DNA of 52,917 nucleotides. Source: Vicinamibacteria bacterium. Lineage in GTDB: Bacteria > Acidobacteriota > Vicinamibacteria > Vicinamibacterales > UBA8438. The DNA is taken from positions 1 to 52,917 of the forward strand of contig JAJEEA010000551.1 of assembly GCA_022821235.1 (NCBI GenBank), given 5' to 3'. Shown piece after piece: positions 9,626 through 19,407 of the stretch; within the stretch, counting starts at the first letter, position 1; the number at the start of each line of letters is the position of its first letter. The notes below the pieces were generated by a model. It saw only the letters and a list, made by a program, of their open reading frames with translations. It was not told where the DNA came from and ran no database searches. The position numbers and the translations under genes were made by a program.

Positions 9626-10171
9626 TCAGTTCCTGGTTTGTTCGGGAGGTTCCGGTTCGCCCGGACTTCCAGGCTTCGTCGGGTTCGTTCCAGCCGTCCG
9701 CCGGGCTCTTTGCTTCGCGATTAGCCGTAGTCGCCTTTCGTCGGCCTTGTCGTCGTCCCGGTCCGTCCTTTTCGATCGGATCAGATCTTCCAGGCCCACG
9801 TAGGTCACAACCACGTCCTCGACCGTTATCGTAACGACCCCGTCTTTCGCGTTCCTGTAGTTGAGAGACCCTGCGCTCTTCAGGATGTCGACTCGCGGAT
9901 CGTCGCCGATTATCGTTATGGGCCGCGCGTCGACAGTTTCGGCGTCGAGCTCTCGGGCCATTCCGTAGGGAAGCTCGGCCAGGGCCTCCAGTATCCGCCT
10001 CGTATTCTCGATGTCCCGAGGCACCAGGATGTCCAGATCCTTGGTCGCTCTCACATGGCCGTGGAGGTTGACGGCGATGCCGCCCACCACGATGTAGGCG
10101 GCGCCTCGGTTGTTGAGCAGCCTGCAAACGTCGATCCACTTGTCACCAATTCCACGGGTTGGTCTGGCCAT
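9626..10171 (-). CDS. Nucleotidyltransferase (MNT/AbiEii-like)
   Basis: YIVVGGIAVNLHGHVRATKDLDILV (GG...DxD) motif. Confidence 0.75.
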   Translation of the reverse strand: MARPTRGIGDKWIDVCRLLNNRGAAYIVVGGIAVNLHGHVRATKDLDILVPRDIENTRRILEALAELPYGMARELDAETVDARPITIIGDDPRVDILKSAGSLNYRNAKDGVVTITVEDVVVTYVGLEDLIRSKRTDRDDDKADERRLRLIAKQRARRTAGTNPTKPGSPGEPEPPEQTRN

Positions 10172-10409
10172 TCTTCCAGGTCTCGTACTCGTCGAAACTC
10201 TCGAAGGACGCGGTGAACCGAGGTCGCTCGTGCGGGTTCAGCCGCTCCAGACTGTCGGTCAGGTCAGCCATCTCCCAGAACCGTCGTACGGCGGCGTCGG
10301 GTCCATCCGGCGTCTTGGCCGTTTGTTCGTCTTCCCACCTCTGGTACGCTGCCCAGCTCTCGAATGAGATCGCGTACCCGGCCTTGCGCTGGGCGTTGCT
10401 CGTGGCCAT
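10143..10409 (-). CDS. Small protein upstream of and overlapping the nucleotidyltransferase (putative TA partner)
   Basis: MATSNAQRKAGYAISFESWAAYQRWEDEQTAK...; 29-nt overlap with 9626-10171. Confidence 0.5.
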   Translation of the reverse strand: MATSNAQRKAGYAISFESWAAYQRWEDEQTAKTPDGPDAAVRRFWEMADLTDSLERLNPHERPRFTASFESFDEYETWKNGQTNPWNW

Positions 10410-10746
10410 GGTCTTCCCGTCTCGTTTTCGCCAGCCGTGCAACCGCTTGCTGTCTGTGCCGTCCTTCCCTCGATGGCATTCTACCCTGCGCGCCTGGCTG
10501 CCGGCCCCCGCCACGCCGTCCGGATCAAGTGTGCGAGCCTGATTGAGCCGCGACCACTGGAGGCCGGCGAGGCGGACCGGAGCTGACCGGAGCTGCGTCC
10601 ACGATTTCGATGATGACGCGGCACTGTCGCCGCAGCGCCTCAATCAACCGGTGTCCAGCACCTGGGCCACCGCGGTCACGATGCGGTCCCATGTCCGCCA
10701 CTGCGCCGCGAGCTGACGGCGGCCGGCGGCGGTGAACGCGTAGGAC

Positions 10747-11134
10747 AGACTGACCGAGACGCTGGTGCTGGGGGCCTGGCCGCCGTCGTCGCCCTCGCCG
10801 CCCTCGGCCTGGGCATGGGCGGCCTGCGCGCGCTGCTCGCCGACACCGCGCTGTTCGCCGACACCATCCGGCTCGACGGGGCGACCCTCGGCTTCGCCGT
10901 CGTCACCGTCGTGCTGATGTGCCTGGTCAGCGTCGGCGCGTCCCTGGCGTGGCTGCCGCGGTTTCTGCACCGCGCGGCGGCCGGCCTGCAGAGCGGGGCC
11001 GCGGTCCCGCGCCGGCGGCTGCAGGGCGTGCTGCTCAGCGGGCAGGTGGCGCTGACCCTGGTCTGCTCGTGAGCGCCGGGCTGCTCCTGACGAGCCTGAC
11101 CCGCCTGACCGCGACCGACACGGGGTCGAGATGA
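10747..11134 (+). pseudogene. Internal remnant of an ADOP/FtsX-type ABC permease with frameshifts
   Basis: RLTETLVLG / GLAAVVALAALGLGMGGLRALLADTALFADTIRLDGATLGFAVVTVVLMCLVSVGASLAWLP...LQGVLLSGQVALTLV / LVSAGLLLTSLTRLTATDTG in three frames. Confidence 0.65.
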
Positions 11135-11621
11135 CCATCTTCATGGACACCGGCGAGCGCTTCGAGGTTCGAGCGACTTCGGCTCGACGCATTCCGGCCG
11201 CGCCGGACCTCCTCGCGGTTCCCGACCCTGTCCCCTGAGCAGCACCCTGTCGCCGAACCTTGAGTCGGGCCCCTGGTGGACAGTCTCGATGTGCTTCACG
11301 CGATCGGCGAAGTCGTCGTCAAGGCGCTCGACCTGAACGCCCAAGACGCCCAAGAGGGGACCACGGGAACGCGCCGACCGCCACCCCTGCACCGTCGCCG
11401 CGGACGCCCCGATCACAGGCGTCGAGCACCGAGGCCGGAGTTGGAGTAGAATCGGCAACCGTGCCTTGGGCCATCTTGACGACGGAATGCCGGATTGGTG
11501 ATCTCCTGACACGCGGCGACGTGTGTCATCTGTCCGCGGATCGTGGTGACGCCGAACGGTGCGGCGTGCTCCTCGGCGGGACGCCCGAGCTGGTCCGGCT
11601 GGACGAAATTCGGCCAGCCGT

Positions 11622-12089
11622 CTACCGCGTCGTCTGGTCGCTGTCGACGGCGGCGAGCGGACGGCTCCGACCGGCAAGACCGCTCTCCTGATCGTCGTCC
11701 CCGGGAAGGCCTGCAGCCCCGCCAGCCGGAGAGGGCGTCTGTCCGCGCCCGCCGTGGTCGACCATGTCGTCGTTGTCGTCGCCGCCATCCACAAACAGGC
11801 GGCCGAGAACCGCGAGCGCGAGGTCAACCGTCGATTCCGGCAGCCCGGACTCCCGCGCCAGCTCCTCGGCCGTCGGGGCGCCACGGCCACCTTCCCAGAC
11901 CGCCGCCTCGAGGGAGACCAACCTCACCGCAGATCGCGGAATCGGCCCCGAGCCGACTTCGACTGGGTCCGGGTCGCCTTCCCGGCCGCGGCCCCCCAGG
12001 CCGCCCACCCGGGCCAGCAAGCACCTGACCTCCCCGGGCGGAATGCCGCCCAGGGACTCGACCACACGCGCCGGCGGCAGCTCAGCCAT
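11622..12089 (-). CDS. Hypothetical protein with HTH-like segment
   Basis: MAELPPARVVESLGGIPPGEVRCLLARVGG...PTAEELARESGLPESTVDLALAVLGRLFVDG. Confidence 0.45.
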   Translation of the reverse strand: MAELPPARVVESLGGIPPGEVRCLLARVGGLGGRGREGDPDPVEVGSGPIPRSAVRLVSLEAAVWEGGRGAPTAEELARESGLPESTVDLALAVLGRLFVDGGDDNDDMVDHGGRGQTPSPAGGAAGLPGDDDQESGLAGRSRPLAAVDSDQTTR

Positions 12090-12115
12090 CACCACCTCCA
12101 CCCCTCGCGTCGAGG

Positions 12116-12367
12116 GATCAACCGGTCTCCAGCACCCACGAGAACGCGCGGGAGGCCGCATTCACCGGCACCCGGTCCGCGGGCGGACGTAGAATCAACG
12201 GAGACACGCGGGAGATACGCGCCCGCCAGCACCGCAGCAACGAGGATGAGCGACGGATTCAGGCTCGAGGAATGGTGCCGTCTGCGAGCTCGCGTGAAAG
12301 CCGAGGACCGCGACGACGAACCCGGGGTCCTCGCTCCCCCGGAAGCCATCACGGAAATGCGCGGCAC
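12116..12367. repeat. ~252-bp direct repeat, copy A (promoter plus first ~42 codons of a gene)
   Basis: GATCAACCGGTCTCCAGCACCCA...ATGCGCGGCAC, highly similar to 19408-19658. Confidence 0.9.
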
Positions 12368-12387
12368 GGCGAGCCGCGAAAACGGCC

Positions 12388-12415
12388 AAAAAAAGAAACG
12401 CCCCTTGCGGGGCGT
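12388..12415 (-). terminator. Rho-independent terminator (minus-strand reading)
   Basis: Minus strand: ACGCCCC-GCAA-GGGGCGT hairpin followed by TTTCTTTTTTT. Confidence 0.65.
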
Positions 12416-12501
12416 CGGGCCAGCGATGCTATCACTGGCCGGGTGTACAAGAGCGTAGCGCTTGACGCGGCGGATGTCAACAGGTGGTGAAGCGGGGCAG
12501 A

Positions 12502-13362
12502 ATGGGACGGATCATCGCGTACGTCGACGGCTTCAACCTCTACTATGGGCTGCGCTCCAAGGGCTGGCGGCGTCTCTACTGGCTCGACGTTCACCGCTTG
12601 GCCGAGAACTTGCTGAAACCGGGCCAGCGGCTGTTGGGGGTGCACTACTTCACCACTCGCATCAGGTCGCGGCCCGGAGACGAGGATACCCGGAGGCGGC
12701 AGGGCACGTATCTGGAAGCTCTGGAGACCCTACCCGGTGTGCGCTTGCACTACGGCCACTACCTCGCGAAGACGCGGCGCTGCCCGCGATGTCAAGCCAC
12801 CTGGGAGGCGTTCGAGGAGAAGATGACCGACGTGAACATCGCGGTCGAGCTGTTGGAGGGTGCCCAAGCGGACGCTTTCGATACGGCCATCCTCGTGTCA
12901 GGAGACAGCGACCTGACGAGACCCGTGCAAGCCGTCCAGGCGGGCTATCCGAGGAAGCGCGTCGTCGTGGCCTTTCCGCCCGATCGGGAGTCTTCGCGGT
13001 TGCGAAAGGCCGCGACCGCGGGATTCGTGATTGGGCGCAAGAAGCTCAAGGACAGCCAGTTGCCAGACCGTGTCAGCAAGCCCGACCGATCCCGGGTCGT
13101 TGGGGCACCGCGACGGTGCTGCTTCCGGCCATCGCCTTCCTCGCCAGCTACGCCCCCCCGGGCGCGCCTCGCGGGCGGACCCGTGCATGACCCTGAAGAG
13201 CGAATGACGCCGCGTCCGTGCCTCACGCGAGAGACAAGAGATGGTGATTCGTGCTTCGATGAGCACAGAATGCCACGGTGGTGCGCGTGGACTACGTTGC
13301 CGCCTTCGTGCAGGCCGACGGTGCCGAATCCCCACACTCGAAGGGGTGCACTAACCACCTAG
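12502..13362 (+). CDS. NYN-domain (LabA/DUF88-like) putative RNase; C-terminal tail possibly frameshifted
   Basis: MGRIIAYVDGFNLYYGLRSKG...MTDVNIAVELLEGAQADAFDTAILVSGDSDLTRPVQAV (conserved Asp motifs). Confidence 0.8.
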   Translation: MGRIIAYVDGFNLYYGLRSKGWRRLYWLDVHRLAENLLKPGQRLLGVHYFTTRIRSRPGDEDTRRRQGTYLEALETLPGVRLHYGHYLAKTRRCPRCQATWEAFEEKMTDVNIAVELLEGAQADAFDTAILVSGDSDLTRPVQAVQAGYPRKRVVVAFPPDRESSRLRKAATAGFVIGRKKLKDSQLPDRVSKPDRSRVVGAPRRCCFRPSPSSPATPPRARLAGGPVHDPEERMTPRPCLTRETRDGDSCFDEHRMPRWCAWTTLPPSCRPTVPNPHTRRGALTT

Positions 13363-13523
13363 ACAATCCGGCTACCCCATCCCCAGGGCCATGATGGCCG
13401 CCTTGGTGGGCGAGTCGAAGAACTGCCACTGCGTGGCGGTCAGAATGGCGTTCGGGACCTCGGCGATGTCGCGCTTGTTCTCGCTCGGAATCAGGATGCG
13501 CCTGGCGCCCGCCTCGACCGCGA
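13354..13523 (-). pseudogene. Duplicated 3' end of brxL (copy 1)
   Basis: 170 bp matching 13547-13716 with 6 mismatches seen; encodes ILIPSENKRDIAEVPNAILTATQWQFFDSPTKAAIMALGMG*. Confidence 0.9.
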
Positions 13524-13564
13524 AGGGAGCCGGAATCCGACGCGGCACCACCTAGACAATCCGG

Positions 13565-15619
13565 CTACCCCATCCCCAGGGCCATGATGGCCGCCTTGGT
13601 GGGCGAGTCGAAGAACTGCCACTGCGTGGCGGTCAGAATGGCGTCGGGGACCTCGGCGACGTCGCGCTTGTTCTCGCTCGGGATCAGGATGCGCTTGGCG
13701 CCCGCCTCGACGGCGAGCTGCATGCGCTCGGGCAGTGCGTTGACCTTCAGCAGCAGGCCCTGGACGCTCATGTCGCCGAGGACTACAGTGCGGTCGAGCA
13801 CCGGCTTGTCCAGGATGGACGACACGAGCGAGAGGAAGAACGCGATCGCGGTCTCGGTGCCCTCCTGAGCCTGGTTGAGATGGATGGCCTGGACGGTGAA
13901 GTCGTACGCCTTCAGGTCGTGATCGATGCCGAGGTCGCGGACGCTCGCCTTCAGGTAGGCGTCGGCGGTCCTGACGGCCTCCTTCATCTTGCTGGAGAGG
14001 CTGCCGAGCGGGATGACCCGTCCCGATCCGCGGTTCCTCTGCGTCTGGAGCAGGAAGAGCGTGAGGCGGTTGTCCGCGGCGTCCGAGCCGATGGTGTAGA
14101 CGCTGCCGGGGGGCAGCCCGCCTTCGGCGATCAACGACCCGCCGCCGCTCTCGGGCACGGGGACGAACGTCTCCCGGCCGCTTTCACGGTCGGTGTAGGA
14201 GAAGCTCGTGTCCCAGTACTCCAGCCCGCCCATCTTCTTGAGCTGCTCCTTGACGCGACGGCGCATCTCCATCGCGTAGGCGAGGTACTCCTCGGCCTCG
14301 TCGCGGCCGACCTCGCCGTGCGGGTGCAGCAGCTTGACGAGCCCGGAGACGATCTTGCGCACCGCCTTCTGGTCGCGTCCGCCGAGATGGCCGCCGAAAC
14401 GGAAGTGGCGCTCGGCGCAGTCGGCGTAGCTCTGCTTGCGCAGCTCGCGGAAGACCTCGGCGAGGTAGTCGGTGACCACGCCGAAGTGGTCGGTGTAGGA
14501 GGCGTCCGACGTCTTCTGGAACTCCCAGCCGGGGATGTAGGCATGGATGCGGTCGTAGAACGCGGTGTCCATCTCCTTCGGCAGCGGATGGAAGAGGTTC
14601 AAGGTGCGCGCGATGGTCTCGATGTCGCCGTCGAGGTTGCCGACGAAGACGACCGATCCCTCGGCCGTGATCACGTCGCGGCCGCGGCTGAAGGCCCCGT
14701 CCTCCATGTAGCCCTTCATGATGTTCAGGCCGCTCCTGTCCGTGAACCGGACCCCGGCCGCCTCGTCGAACGCGACCACGTCCCACAGACAGACGAGCCC
14801 CCGCTGGCCCGACGCGAGATTGACGAACATCTGCGCCGTGGTGGTCTGCCCACCGGACACGAGGTGGCAGTAGGGGCTGAGCTGCTGGTAGACGAAGCTC
14901 TTCCCGGTACCCCGGGGACCCAGCTCCACGGAGTTGAAGTTCTTCTCGATGAACGGGAGGAGGCGCAACATGTAGTGCAGCTTGCGCCGCCTCGTGTAGT
15001 ACGGATGCTGCGGCTCGTAGCCCAGGGACCGCATCAGCAGGTCGAGCCACTGGTCGCGGGTGAAGCGGCGGCGCCCCTCCACGAAGTCGTCGAGCTTCCG
15101 GGAGGAGAGCTGGATGGGGCGGATGCGCTCGACGAAGAACGGCCGGTTCTGGGTCCTGAACACGTACGCGTCGTCGTAGCGCAGCGTGATCTCGGCCCAG
15201 ATTCCGCCCAGCAACAGGCGGTCGTGCTGGCGCACCTCGCTCTCTTCGATGTTGATGTAGTCGAGGTCGAGGTTGGAGAGCCGCGCCCAGTACTTGTCGT
15301 GGGTCTCGATCAGGCGCACGGAGATCTTGTCGATGATCTCGAACGAGGTGTGCTGCTTGATGGCCGACTTGACCGCCTCGCGCTCGTCCGGCTTGACGTA
15401 CTTGCTCGCCAGCGTCTCGCGGACGAATTCGAGACCCTCCAGGATCGTCTCCTCGTCCGTCGAGGCGCAGTACTTGCCCAGCAGGAACTCGATGACGAAC
15501 GCGGGCACGCCGAACGCGCTGCGCATGCGCCGCAGCAGATCCTTGCGCACCACGAGGCCCGGATAGGCCTCGGTCGCCAGGGTGTCGAGCTCGTCGAGCA
15601 CGAAGGGCTGGTCGCTCAT
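13565..15619 (-). CDS. brxL: BREX system Lon-like protein BrxL
   Basis: MSDQPFVLDELDTLATEAYPGLVVRKDLLRRM..., VELGPRGTGKSFVYQQLSPYCHLVSGGQTT, Lon-like C-terminus GDMSVQGLLLKVNALPERMQLAVEAGAKRILIPSENKRD. Confidence 0.92.
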   Translation of the reverse strand: MSDQPFVLDELDTLATEAYPGLVVRKDLLRRMRSAFGVPAFVIEFLLGKYCASTDEETILEGLEFVRETLASKYVKPDEREAVKSAIKQHTSFEIIDKISVRLIETHDKYWARLSNLDLDYINIEESEVRQHDRLLLGGIWAEITLRYDDAYVFRTQNRPFFVERIRPIQLSSRKLDDFVEGRRRFTRDQWLDLLMRSLGYEPQHPYYTRRRKLHYMLRLLPFIEKNFNSVELGPRGTGKSFVYQQLSPYCHLVSGGQTTTAQMFVNLASGQRGLVCLWDVVAFDEAAGVRFTDRSGLNIMKGYMEDGAFSRGRDVITAEGSVVFVGNLDGDIETIARTLNLFHPLPKEMDTAFYDRIHAYIPGWEFQKTSDASYTDHFGVVTDYLAEVFRELRKQSYADCAERHFRFGGHLGGRDQKAVRKIVSGLVKLLHPHGEVGRDEAEEYLAYAMEMRRRVKEQLKKMGGLEYWDTSFSYTDRESGRETFVPVPESGGGSLIAEGGLPPGSVYTIGSDAADNRLTLFLLQTQRNRGSGRVIPLGSLSSKMKEAVRTADAYLKASVRDLGIDHDLKAYDFTVQAIHLNQAQEGTETAIAFFLSLVSSILDKPVLDRTVVLGDMSVQGLLLKVNALPERMQLAVEAGAKRILIPSENKRDVAEVPDAILTATQWQFFDSPTKAAIMALGMG

Positions 15620-15632
15620 GGGCGCCTCGCTG

Positions 15633-17120
15633 CTACAGGTCGCGTCCCACGGTCAGCTTGACGCCGCCGGGTGGGAACTGCTCCGTGGTCTCGACGTCGC
15701 GGATGTCGAGATCGAGCAGCTCTCCGGCGGCGAACGACTGCGCCGAGTCGAAGAAGAGGGTGGCGTTCCGTTCGCCCGCGTCCGCATCGACGCCGACTTC
15801 CTTCTGCCGGCCGGCGGCGAGCACGGAAACGCGGGTTCCCGTCTCGTCGGTCCGCAGCACGTCGAGGCGCAGGGTGCGTCCCGCCGCCGGGAAGAGGGCC
15901 ATCTGCCCGCCGCCACCGGAGCCCGGCGGTGCGGGCTGCAGGGTGACCTTGACCGCCGCGCGCAGCAGCTCGAACGTGGGCAGCACCACCTCGACGCCGA
16001 TCCGTTTCGCGGCCGCGACCTCGCTACGCGAGACGAGATGCGGGATGACCAGCTCCTGGAGCGCGGCGCCGCCGTGCGAGAACGCCTGCTCCGCCTGGAA
16101 GAAGGCGAGCCCCGGCGGCAGCGCCACGCGTAGCGTCGGGTCCCAGTCGAACGGGAGGCTCGCAACCGGCAGGTCTGCCTCCGCGGGGACCAGCGCGAAG
16201 CGCGCCTTTCGCACGCGGCACCAGTCCCTGTCGCACGGGACCTCGTCGGGGAGCCGGTCTTCGTCGAGCAGGATGAATCCGTGATCGGTGACCACGTGCA
16301 CCTCCGGGTACCCCCATCGATGCAACTTGCGGACCAGTCGCGCGATGCGCTCGATCTCCCCGTGGACGTGACGGACCAGGGCGTCGGCGCTGCCGTGCCC
16401 GAGGTGGTCGACCTCCTCGTGTCCGAAGACGACGAGCAGATCGCCAAGTGCATCCGGCGGTTCGGCGTGCGCTTCGATATCGTCGATCCGCCGGCAGTCG
16501 GCGCCGAACGCCCGCAGGAACGCGATGCGGTTGCTGCTGACCGCGGCGTCCTTCCCGTCGAGGCGCGGGTGCAGGCCGTTGCCCTTGACGTCGAAGGAAA
16601 CCTCGGTTGACGACAGCGGCAGCAGCGCCGTCATGCCCACGGGGGTGACCGTCGGCAGGGCGGCCCGCAGCGGATCGAGCCGCACGTCGAGATTCGGCAG
16701 GGCTTGGCGGACGAGGTGGGCGCAGTCGTAGCGCAGGGCGTCGACGACGAGCACCGCGCGCCTGCCCTGTGTCGTCCAGACCCGCGCCTCGAGGCGCTCG
16801 GTGACGAAGGGCAGCCCTGGAATGTCGGCGCTCCCGCCGCCGACGTAACGCTCGAAGAAGCGGCCGTTGAGGGTGTTCGCGTAGGCTGCGTAGGCGCGGT
16901 CGGCCACCGTCGTAACGGCCGGCTGGTTCTGCTGCTCGGCGTGCCGGCGCACCTCGATGTGTGCCGCGTCGACGGCCGCCGCCTCGTCCACGAACACCCC
17001 CGCCAGCGCGTCGACGGCATCCGCCCGCTCGGCCCGCTGCGTGGCGCGTTCGCAGGCGGCCACGAGCTTCTGGAGCTGATGCAGCAGCACCCAGGAGCCC
17101 GAGGGGCTGAGGCTCGCCTT
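15633..17120 (-). pseudogene. pglZ: C-terminal part of BREX alkaline-phosphatase-like PglZ (5' part deleted)
   Basis: RRAVLVVDALRYDCAHLVRQ...VVFGHEEVDHLGHGSADALVRHVHGEIERI...VTDHGFILLDEDRLPDEV; frame ends without a start near 17.12 kb. Confidence 0.85.
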
Positions 17121-17848
17121 GTGTCGTCGAGGGCTTGCTTCGCCGATGGGCGGTCGCCGTGCTCGGCCGGGTCCACCTGCGGGAGGACCGCGGCCAGCCG
17201 CCGCCGCACGGTCAGGAGGTCGTCGCGCCCCTGCGCGCTCCGCCAGGCGACGCCGAACTTGGCCTCGTAGGCGTTCGCCAACGCGTCGAGCAGGCCGCGC
17301 TGCCGCATGCGCTGCTCGATGCGGGCGACGACGAAGTTCTCGGCGAGGCCGGTCTGGCGGTAGAACTCCGAGAGGAGGATCTCGCCCACCGAGTTGGGGT
17401 TGTTCAACGATTGCCGGCTCTTGATCTCGAAGGCGATGGTGCGGACCTGGGTGCGGAGCTTCACTTCCCCCAGCCGCAGCCGCACGTCGGCGCCGCGCGG
17501 GGTGTCGGAGAGGTGTCCGACGAAGGCGTCGTGGCACGAGTCGCCGGAGCTGTCGGCGAGCGGATCGTTCTGCAGGAGGTGGCCGAGCACCTTGGCGAAA
17601 TGGGACTTCCCCGAGCCGAAGAAGCCGGAGATCCACATGCCCACCACGTCGCGAGCGCCGCCGCCGCGCCGCAGCGTCTCGCTGACCTGGGTGAAGGTGT
17701 CGAAGATGCGCTTCAGCTCCTCCTCGATCTTGTCGGTGACGACGTACTCGCGCAGCTCGGCGGCGAGGGCGGCCCGGTCGAAGACCTTTACGACGCCTTC
17801 GACCTGCCGGCCGAGGTCCCGCTGGATGACTTCCCTGACTGTCGCCAT
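17115..17848 (-). pseudogene. brxC: N-terminal ~240 aa of BREX P-loop protein BrxC (3' part deleted)
   Basis: MATVREVIQRDLGRQVEGVVKVFDRAALAAELREYVVTDKIEEELKRIFDTFTQ...GMWISGFFGSGKSHFAKVLGHLLQND; identity lost at ~17.12 kb. Confidence 0.85.
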
Positions 17849-17880
17849 CTACGTCCGCCTCCCGCCGCGCCGCGTCCCGT

Positions 17881-18420
17881 TCAGCGCCAGAACAGCTTGA
17901 CCGCGAGGTAGTTGCCGCCGTCCGGCTGATTCATGAAATGGAGCTTGCCGCCGCGCTCCGCCCCGGGGAAGGCGAGCGCGATGCGGCCCTCGAGGTCGCG
18001 CAGGCCGCGGAGCACCTCGCCGTACCGGACGAGCGGATGCAGCGCGACGGTGGCCGAGACCAGGAGCGTCGCTCCCGGCTTGGCGGACGTCAACGCCTGG
18101 AATCGCCGGACGAGCGCGGCCTCGACGCGCTGGGACAGCCCCTGCCGCATCCAGCGGTAGTCGTCGAACTCGTCCTCCTGAAGCTGCTCGACGTCGTCCG
18201 GGTCGAGATCATGGAACAGGAAGCCGGTCAGGTCCAGATGCGTGAACGGAATCTGCGCGGCCTCGAGACGAGGAAGGAACGCGTCGACGAGCTGCTCCCG
18301 GAAGTCGAGCTCCCTCTCCGGAGGATAGATCAGGAGGATGGCACCATCGGTCCTGACGCCGCGGTCGGGGCGAAGGGGCTTTTCGAGGCGCTCGAGGAGA
18401 TCGGTGAAGAGGCTCTGCAT
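17881..18420 (-). CDS. brxB: BREX protein BrxB (DUF1788)
   Basis: MQSLFTDLLERLEKPLRPDRGVRTDGAILLIYPPERELDFREQL...GKLHFMNQPDGGNYLAVKLFWR*; overlaps brxA stop. Confidence 0.85.
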   Translation of the reverse strand: MQSLFTDLLERLEKPLRPDRGVRTDGAILLIYPPERELDFREQLVDAFLPRLEAAQIPFTHLDLTGFLFHDLDPDDVEQLQEDEFDDYRWMRQGLSQRVEAALVRRFQALTSAKPGATLLVSATVALHPLVRYGEVLRGLRDLEGRIALAFPGAERGGKLHFMNQPDGGNYLAVKLFWR

Positions 18421-19208
18421 CAGGCGGCCTCCTCGACGTCGAGCTCGACCACGTCGCCCTGCATGCGGAAGCGGAGGGCCTCGCGTCCGTTGAGCTCGCC
18501 GAGCGCGTCGACGACCTCGTGCCCCTCCAGCGCGAGCAGCCGGAAGATCGGCGCCCGCACCAGGTCGAGCGGACCGACCCCGCCGAGGCGCAGGGCCCGG
18601 ACGAGCAGGCGCACCGGCGCGCCGTGGAGGGCGGGGCGGACCGTGACCTTCCTGATCGCGCCGCGGGCCAGCCCGAAGTCGCGGACGCTGGCCGCGTACT
18701 TCTGCGCCACGGCGGTGCGCGTGTGGTCGGACCAGGCGGCGACCTCCGGCCGGCTCTCCGCCGCACGCTCGAGGAACCCGAGCACGTCGGCGACGCGCAA
18801 CTCCGCCGGCGCCCGCCGCAGCAGCGGACACAGCCAGCCAACGCCGAGGTCGGCGACCAGGCGATCGTGGAGGGCGAGGAGCATGTAGGCCGTCAGGCCG
18901 CGTTCCGGTTCGGAGCGGCAGCGGCGCCACTCCTGCAGGAACGCGGCGAAGAGCGGGTGCTCGGTGTCGAGGATGTACCGCGCCTTCAGTTCCTTCCAGA
19001 TCTTTCGCCGCGCCGCGGCCGACCTGCGAGCGATGCAGTTGTCGTCGACCACCAGCGATCGATAGCCGGCCGACGACAGGGGTTCACTGGTCGCATCCAG
19101 GAGGACGTGCAGATCGGTGTACAGCGCCGAGCGCGCGGAGAGGCGCGCAGGCCACGGCGCGCCGGGCTCCAGCGCCCGAACCGGCCCGGCCTCTCGTGCC
19201 CTCAGCAT
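18420..19208 (-). CDS. brxA: BREX protein BrxA (DUF1819)
   Basis: Position and content typical: ...LSARSALYTDLHVLLDATSEPLSSAGYRSLVVDDNCIARRSAAARRKIWKELKARYILD... Confidence 0.85.
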   Translation of the reverse strand: MLRAREAGPVRALEPGAPWPARLSARSALYTDLHVLLDATSEPLSSAGYRSLVVDDNCIARRSAAARRKIWKELKARYILDTEHPLFAAFLQEWRRCRSEPERGLTAYMLLALHDRLVADLGVGWLCPLLRRAPAELRVADVLGFLERAAESRPEVAAWSDHTRTAVAQKYAASVRDFGLARGAIRKVTVRPALHGAPVRLLVRALRLGGVGPLDLVRAPIFRLLALEGHEVVDALGELNGREALRFRMQGDVVELDVEEAA

Positions 19209-19407
19209 GTGCGGCGTCCCGGCCGATCCGTCTTCGCGTCGTCGACTGCGACGGTGCAGCGTCCGTCCAGACCGTCCCAAATCATGATCGCGTACCGGCT
19301 CCCGCCGACCTGTCGGCGAGCCCGCGTGGCCGATTGTACCGCTCGCACCCCGACCGTTGGCCCACTCGTCGGACCGGATGCTGACGGCCGTTGTTGTGTG
19401 GTCCTGA

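Noticed and set aside
13261-13350. Short stretch reading NATVVRVDYVAAFVQADGAE, reminiscent of copia-type reverse transcriptase
   Set aside because: Only ~20 aa, no YxDD or other RT motifs nearby; probably chance
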